Assembly: GCA_029939535.1 (NCBI GenBank)
Contig: JAOZST010000038.1
Location: 1-26,077 of the forward strand
Origin: NBML01 sp029939535
GTDB taxonomy: Bacteria; Desulfobacterota; Desulfobacteria; Desulfobacterales; Desulfobacteraceae
Reading direction: 5' to 3'
DNA length: 26,077 nucleotides
Below, one piece after another: positions 22,087 to 26,077 of this stretch (its first letter is position 1; each line of letters starts with the position of its first letter). A model generated the notes under the pieces. The model was not told where the DNA came from. It made no database searches and was given only the letters and a program-made list of their open reading frames with translations. The position numbers and the translations under genes were made by a program.

Positions 22087-24606
22087 ATGGAAAACACATC
22101 TCCCAGCGTCCTGATCCTGGGCGGCGGTGTGGCCGGGATGGCTGCCGCCTCTTCTCTGTCCAATCAGAACCTGTCTGTACACCTTGTGGAAGACCAGGAT
22201 CATCTTGGAGGAAAAGCAGCCCAGTGGGCCTGTATGGCCACAGACACATGCAAACAATGCAACGCCTGCCTGAGCATTGAAATGGCAGAACAGGTTGCAA
22301 CCCAGAACAATATCACCATTCATCTAAATACCAGAGTCAATACCTTTAAAAAAACCAGCCAGGGCGTTGAAGCATCCCTGACCTCAGGCGAAATCGTCAC
22401 AGCAGCCAAGGTGATCATGGCGACTGGATTCACTCCCTTTGACCCAACAAAAATTCCATCCTTTCACACAGATACCAGCAAAAATGTCATTACCACGGCT
22501 GAACTGAATACACTACTCAGTGAAGAAAACCTGGGAACCCATCTGGACCATATCCAAACTCCTCGAATTGCATTTATCCAATGTGTAGGGTCCAGGAACC
22601 AGAAACTAAAAAAGGATTATTGTTCCCAGGTATGCTGCAAAATTTCCCTTCGCCATGCTGAAAAACTTCTCCATGAAATCCCGGATGCATTGATCACCCT
22701 TTTTTACATGGATCTGCAAATCATGGGCAAAGAGATCCGACAAACAATACAGGAACTCTCCCAGCAGATTGAACTGGTCCAGGGCGTACCTGCCGAGATC
22801 CTGGAAAACAGCAACACCCAGGCATTAACCATGGTGGTGGAAAACTCTGTTACCCAGTCACGAACAGCGCGGGAATTTGATCTGGTGGTCCTGTCCGTGG
22901 GCATGGAATCTTCCAATACCCTGGATAAAACAACAGCCCTTTTGGGTGTAACCCCCAATGTATGGGGTTTTTTCAATACTCCAGAGGCTGAAATCTCCAA
23001 TGATTTTTATATTGCAGGCTGTGCAGCCGGACCCAAGGATATCCTTTCCTCCAGGCAGGAGGGACAGATTGCAGGGGCAAAGGTTCTGGAAGACCTGGGA
23101 TTTAACAAACCACCTGGGAAAAAAATAGCAGTGATCGGGGATGGCTCCCAGGCTGGGACTGTTGCCAGGGGGATGGCGGCAAAGGGATACAAAGTTCATT
23201 GTTTTGGTGACCAGGCAGATACCGACTCTACTGAAGGTATAATCCCCTTGACCCATGCAAAAATCCTATCCCTGGATGGTACCATTGGAAATTTTTCCAT
23301 TTTTTATGAAGATAAAGAGAAAAAAAAGAACCTGACCTGCAGCGCTATTATTGCAGCGCCAGAACCTGTCATCAAACAAAATGCAGGTAATGGAACATTT
23401 CACACAGCCATGGACCTGGATGCCTTTGTTCTTCAGTCTTCAGAAGACTGTCCTGACAATACTCTCATCCTTTTGGATTATTTTGGACCGGAATTCAAAT
23501 TTTATGCCCGCCAGGCTTTGACCTCAGCCATGGCTGCAAGTAAGGCTGGAAAAAAGATCACCATTGTAATGAACAAAATGCTGGTTCACAATGCCCTGGG
23601 ACAAAGACTCTATGACCAGGCCAGAAAACTGGGCATCCAGTTTCTCAGGTTTAATACCCAGGATGACATTAAAATCCTTGCCAGGGAAAAAGGCTTTTAT
23701 CTCACCCTTAAGGAGGCAACCCTGCCACCCCTAGAACTGGCCCTTGAATGCAATAACCTGGTGCTTCCTCCAAGTGTCCTGGCCAGTCCTGAATTTGAAA
23801 ATATTGCAAAATACCTGGGCACCTCCCTGGACAGGGAAGGTTTTTTACAGCCTAGTAATGCCAGGCACCGCCTCACACAAAGTCAGAGAAAGGGCATCTT
23901 TTTTGCCGGCACCTGCCATGATGAAGTAGATGTCCGGGACCTGGAAAATGAAATTAAGGATATTTTATCTGCCCTTGCGACTCAATTCCGGACAGACCAG
24001 GATATTGGAGTTGTGATCAATGAAAAAAAATGTGCCAAATGTCTTACCTGTTACAGGATCTGCCCCCATGGTGCAATTATTCTAAACGAAAAAAAACGTC
24101 CTCAAATTGTTCCTGAAGCCTGTTTTTCATGCCATTTATGCGTGGCCAACTGCCCGGCCTATGCCATTGAATCCACCAATTTCACCAATGACCAGATTAC
24201 AGACCTGATAAAAAATAAGAAGACTATAAACAACAAGGCCAATGGTAATAAAATCAAAAAAAAACAGAACAAGGAGCACCAGGTGGTAATATTTGCCTGT
24301 GAACGATCTGCTGTCCTGGCTGCAGACAAAATCATCCTTCCTGAAAATACCAGACTGATTTCCATTCCCTGCGCCTGCCGCATAAGCTCTGACATGATTC
24401 TAAAAACCCTGACCCATGGAGCATCAAAAATCATTGTCAGTGGATGCCATGAAGGGAACTGCAGGTCCATGGAAGGCAGCACCACATCCCGGACTCAGGT
24501 TGACCTTGTTTCTAAAATCCCTGGAGTGGACCCTGAAAAGTTGGCATGGAAACCCATTGCTGCAAATGAAACCAGGAAATTTCAGCGCATTATTTCCCAA
24601 ATATAG
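22087..24606 (+). CDS. HdrA-like flavoprotein fused to ferredoxin and MvhD domains
   Basis: The 839-residue product resembles HdrA of heterodisulfide reductases and QmoB, flavoproteins that route and may bifurcate electrons. It has an FAD-binding LGGGVAGMAA (11-20), an N-terminal Fe-S motif with Cys 55, 58 and 61, and the HdrA block CVGSR...DYCSQVCCK. A second Rossmann-like domain starts near 345 (VIGDGSQAG). Two [4Fe-4S] motifs follow (CAKCLTCYRICP from 649, CFSCHLCVANCP from 679), then a Lys/Asn-rich linker (about 700-730). The C-terminal MvhD-type [2Fe-2S] domain has Cys 738, 762, 764, 787 and 792. The HdrD-like gene follows 65 bases later. No hydrogenase, Flox, aprAB or qmoA/C gene is in view, so the electron donor is unknown. 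Confidence 0.9.
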   Translation: MENTSPSVLILGGGVAGMAAASSLSNQNLSVHLVEDQDHLGGKAAQWACMATDTCKQCNACLSIEMAEQVATQNNITIHLNTRVNTFKKTSQGVEASLTSGEIVTAAKVIMATGFTPFDPTKIPSFHTDTSKNVITTAELNTLLSEENLGTHLDHIQTPRIAFIQCVGSRNQKLKKDYCSQVCCKISLRHAEKLLHEIPDALITLFYMDLQIMGKEIRQTIQELSQQIELVQGVPAEILENSNTQALTMVVENSVTQSRTAREFDLVVLSVGMESSNTLDKTTALLGVTPNVWGFFNTPEAEISNDFYIAGCAAGPKDILSSRQEGQIAGAKVLEDLGFNKPPGKKIAVIGDGSQAGTVARGMAAKGYKVHCFGDQADTDSTEGIIPLTHAKILSLDGTIGNFSIFYEDKEKKKNLTCSAIIAAPEPVIKQNAGNGTFHTAMDLDAFVLQSSEDCPDNTLILLDYFGPEFKFYARQALTSAMAASKAGKKITIVMNKMLVHNALGQRLYDQARKLGIQFLRFNTQDDIKILAREKGFYLTLKEATLPPLELALECNNLVLPPSVLASPEFENIAKYLGTSLDREGFLQPSNARHRLTQSQRKGIFFAGTCHDEVDVRDLENEIKDILSALATQFRTDQDIGVVINEKKCAKCLTCYRICPHGAIILNEKKRPQIVPEACFSCHLCVANCPAYAIESTNFTNDQITDLIKNKKTINNKANGNKIKKKQNKEHQVVIFACERSAVLAADKIILPENTRLISIPCACRISSDMILKTLTHGASKIIVSGCHEGNCRSMEGSTTSRTQVDLVSKIPGVDPEKLAWKPIAANETRKFQRIISQI

Positions 24607-24671
24607 ACAAGCCAAAATACAGATAAGCCCAGCATAGAAAAGCCAGAGAACAAACCATAAGGATAATAAAA

Positions 24672-25880
24672 ATGGATAATGCAATAATAGATACAGAATC
24701 AAAACTGAGCACTCTGCTCAACCATTTAACTCTGGGAGACAATATATCAGAATGCCTTACCTGCGGTGCCTGTAATTCCAGGTGCACCTGGTTTGACGGA
24801 GAAGGCGGACCCATGCCCCGGCAGATAGTCCGCATGGCAGCCCTGGGGCTTGATGAACAACTTGCAGCATCCAATATGCTCTGGGACTGCCTTATCTGCA
24901 ATCGGTGCACCCAGGACTGCCCCATGGGCATTACCATGGACATGGTGGTAACCCGGGCCAGAAGCCTTGCCATTGCCCGGGACCAGATCCCGGAAGACAT
25001 CAAAAAAGGAATTAAAAACCGTTTGGAAAAGGGGGATGTTAACGGGTTGACCAGGGAAGAATTTGTGGAAACCGTTGAATGGCTGTCCGAGGAATTCAGC
25101 GATGAAATGGATGATCCTCAAGCCCAGATCCCCTATGACAGATCAGGGAGTAAATTTCTATACCTGACCAATCCAAGGGAGCTTGGCAGTAACCTGCTCC
25201 ATCTGACAGCCATGGGAAAATTATTTTATGCCATGAAAGAAACCTGGACCCTGTCATCTTCACACACAGATGTTACCAATTGGGGATATTTTGTGGGCAG
25301 GGATGATATTGCCAGGGAAATAGCCCTGATGGTGGTAGAGCCGGCTGAAAGTCTGGGTATTGAAACCCTTGTTTTAAGCGAATGCGGCCATGCATACTAT
25401 GTGCTCAAAACTCTGCTGCCAGAACTTATCGGCAGGGAACCCCGATTCAATGTCAAGAGCATACCCGAGCTTACGCTTGAATATGCTAAAAAGGGAATTC
25501 TTACATTTGATCCTTTGGTTCATCCTTATAAAATAGCCTTTCACGACCCCTGTAATATTGGCAGAAAATCAGGCGGCTATGATGCCCCCAGGGAACTATT
25601 AGGCCTGTGCTGCCAGGGTGTGGTTGAGCTGACCCCCAACCGGGAAGATGGAATCTGCTGCGGGGGAGGAGGTGGAATCCTCCAGGACAGCACCACCACG
25701 AAAAAACGGATGATCTCCGGCAGGCCCAAGGCAGACCAGATGAAAGCCACAGGCCTTGACCACCTGGCCACTGCCTGTCTGTCCTGTCATCGCCAGCTGG
25801 GTGAATTATCCAATCATTTTAAACTGGGAATAAAGGTGAAAACTGTTGCTGCACTGGCTTCAGAATCCCTTGTATTATGA
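24672..25880 (+). CDS. HdrD-like (HdrC/HdrB fusion) iron-sulfur protein with one CCG domain
   Basis: The 402-residue product joins an HdrC-like N-terminus to an HdrB-like C-terminus. The N-terminus carries two [4Fe-4S] motifs, CLTCGACNSRC (Cys 28, 31, 34, 38) and CLICNRCTQDCP (Cys 73, 76, 79, 83). The C-terminus holds an intact CCG motif: C294, CC at 329-330 and C369-x2-C372. The first CCG half (about 155-245) keeps C238 in SECGH, but NWGYFVG stands where paired cysteines usually occur, so probably only one noncubane cluster forms, as in DsrK-like proteins. AAGGA lies eight bases before the ATG. It is the likely catalytic or disulfide-facing partner of the HdrA-like fusion. Its substrate is not visible from sequence. 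Confidence 0.9.
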   Translation: MDNAIIDTESKLSTLLNHLTLGDNISECLTCGACNSRCTWFDGEGGPMPRQIVRMAALGLDEQLAASNMLWDCLICNRCTQDCPMGITMDMVVTRARSLAIARDQIPEDIKKGIKNRLEKGDVNGLTREEFVETVEWLSEEFSDEMDDPQAQIPYDRSGSKFLYLTNPRELGSNLLHLTAMGKLFYAMKETWTLSSSHTDVTNWGYFVGRDDIAREIALMVVEPAESLGIETLVLSECGHAYYVLKTLLPELIGREPRFNVKSIPELTLEYAKKGILTFDPLVHPYKIAFHDPCNIGRKSGGYDAPRELLGLCCQGVVELTPNREDGICCGGGGGILQDSTTTKKRMISGRPKADQMKATGLDHLATACLSCHRQLGELSNHFKLGIKVKTVAALASESLVL

Positions 25881-25978
25881 CCTGAAATATTCTGTTACAT
25901 ATATAGAAAAGTTTAACTGGGTTGTTACAGTTTGAGCATGATTATTATAAAACATAAATCCGGCAGTGTCGGGGAAAT

Positions 25979-26002
25979 GATTCCAGATTGAATCCTTTTT
26001 TT
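25979..26002 (+). terminator. Possible weak rho-independent terminator after the HdrD-like gene
   Basis: GATTC (25979-25983) and GAATC (25990-25994) form a five-base stem with a six-base loop, followed by C and seven T (25996-26002). The stem is short and AT-rich, so the call is tentative. The rest of 25881-26077 shows no gene. Confidence 0.3.
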
Positions 26003-26077
26003 GTGTTTATGGGGAGTGATGGTTGTTTGTTACAACCGGTATCGGATCGGCAAATAGAATAATTGAGTTTTTTAAAA

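Noticed and set aside
22087..25880. Qmo complex of sulfate reduction
   Set aside because: No aprAB, qmoA or qmoC is adjacent, and the partner is a cytosolic HdrD-like protein without membrane helices.

Overview
The window looks like a contig piece from an anaerobic, flagellated Gram-negative bacterium of the Desulfobacterota (Desulfobacteraceae-like sulfate reducers). This is inferred from gene content: an HdrA/MvhD fusion beside an HdrD-like CCG protein, an indolepyruvate:ferredoxin oxidoreductase (IOR) beside an FrhB-like flavo-iron-sulfur protein, an NtrC-type two-component pair and proton-channel/OmpA pairs. No rRNA, tRNA, CRISPR array or complete insertion sequence was seen. A run of exactly 100 N (18447-18546) shows that this is a draft assembly.

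Layout. 1-4140 is a minus-strand block, read right to left: motB, motA, a small coiled-coil protein, der and the 5' part of rarA. A near-consensus sigma70 promoter lies between motA and the small protein, so the last three genes form their own unit, and der and rarA overlap by one base. 4141-5244 is a decayed, gene-poor stretch with a frameshifted MFS-transporter remnant and one doubtful small ORF. A membrane hybrid histidine kinase follows (5245-7470, plus). 7524-11400 is a minus-strand operon of an FrhB-like gene, iorA and iorB, with a promoter whose position rules out the longest start of the first gene. A MITE-like inverted repeat precedes a plus-strand FabG-type reductase (11826-12569). 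It is convergent with an EamA transporter, which is divergent from a bifunctional chorismate mutase/prephenate dehydrogenase (tyrA).

14808-19883 is a minus-strand four-gene unit: a ZraS-like sensor kinase with a His/Met-rich sensor loop, an NtrC-type sigma54 regulator, a MotA/TolQ/ExbB-type channel and a MotB/OmpA-type protein with a very long coiled coil. It looks like a signal-controlled, ion-driven, peptidoglycan-anchored envelope machine and is the most likely under-described system here. A fumarylacetoacetate-hydrolase-family gene lies upstream on the same strand, divergent from a rhomboid protease with an unusual N-terminal domain. 22087-25880 carries the HdrA-ferredoxin-MvhD fusion and its HdrD-like partner on the plus strand, followed by about 200 bases without a gene.

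Shared themes are low-potential electron transfer (IOR/FrhB-like, HdrA/HdrD-like), aromatic amino acid metabolism (tyrA, ior) and two unrelated stator-type ion channels within 15 kb.
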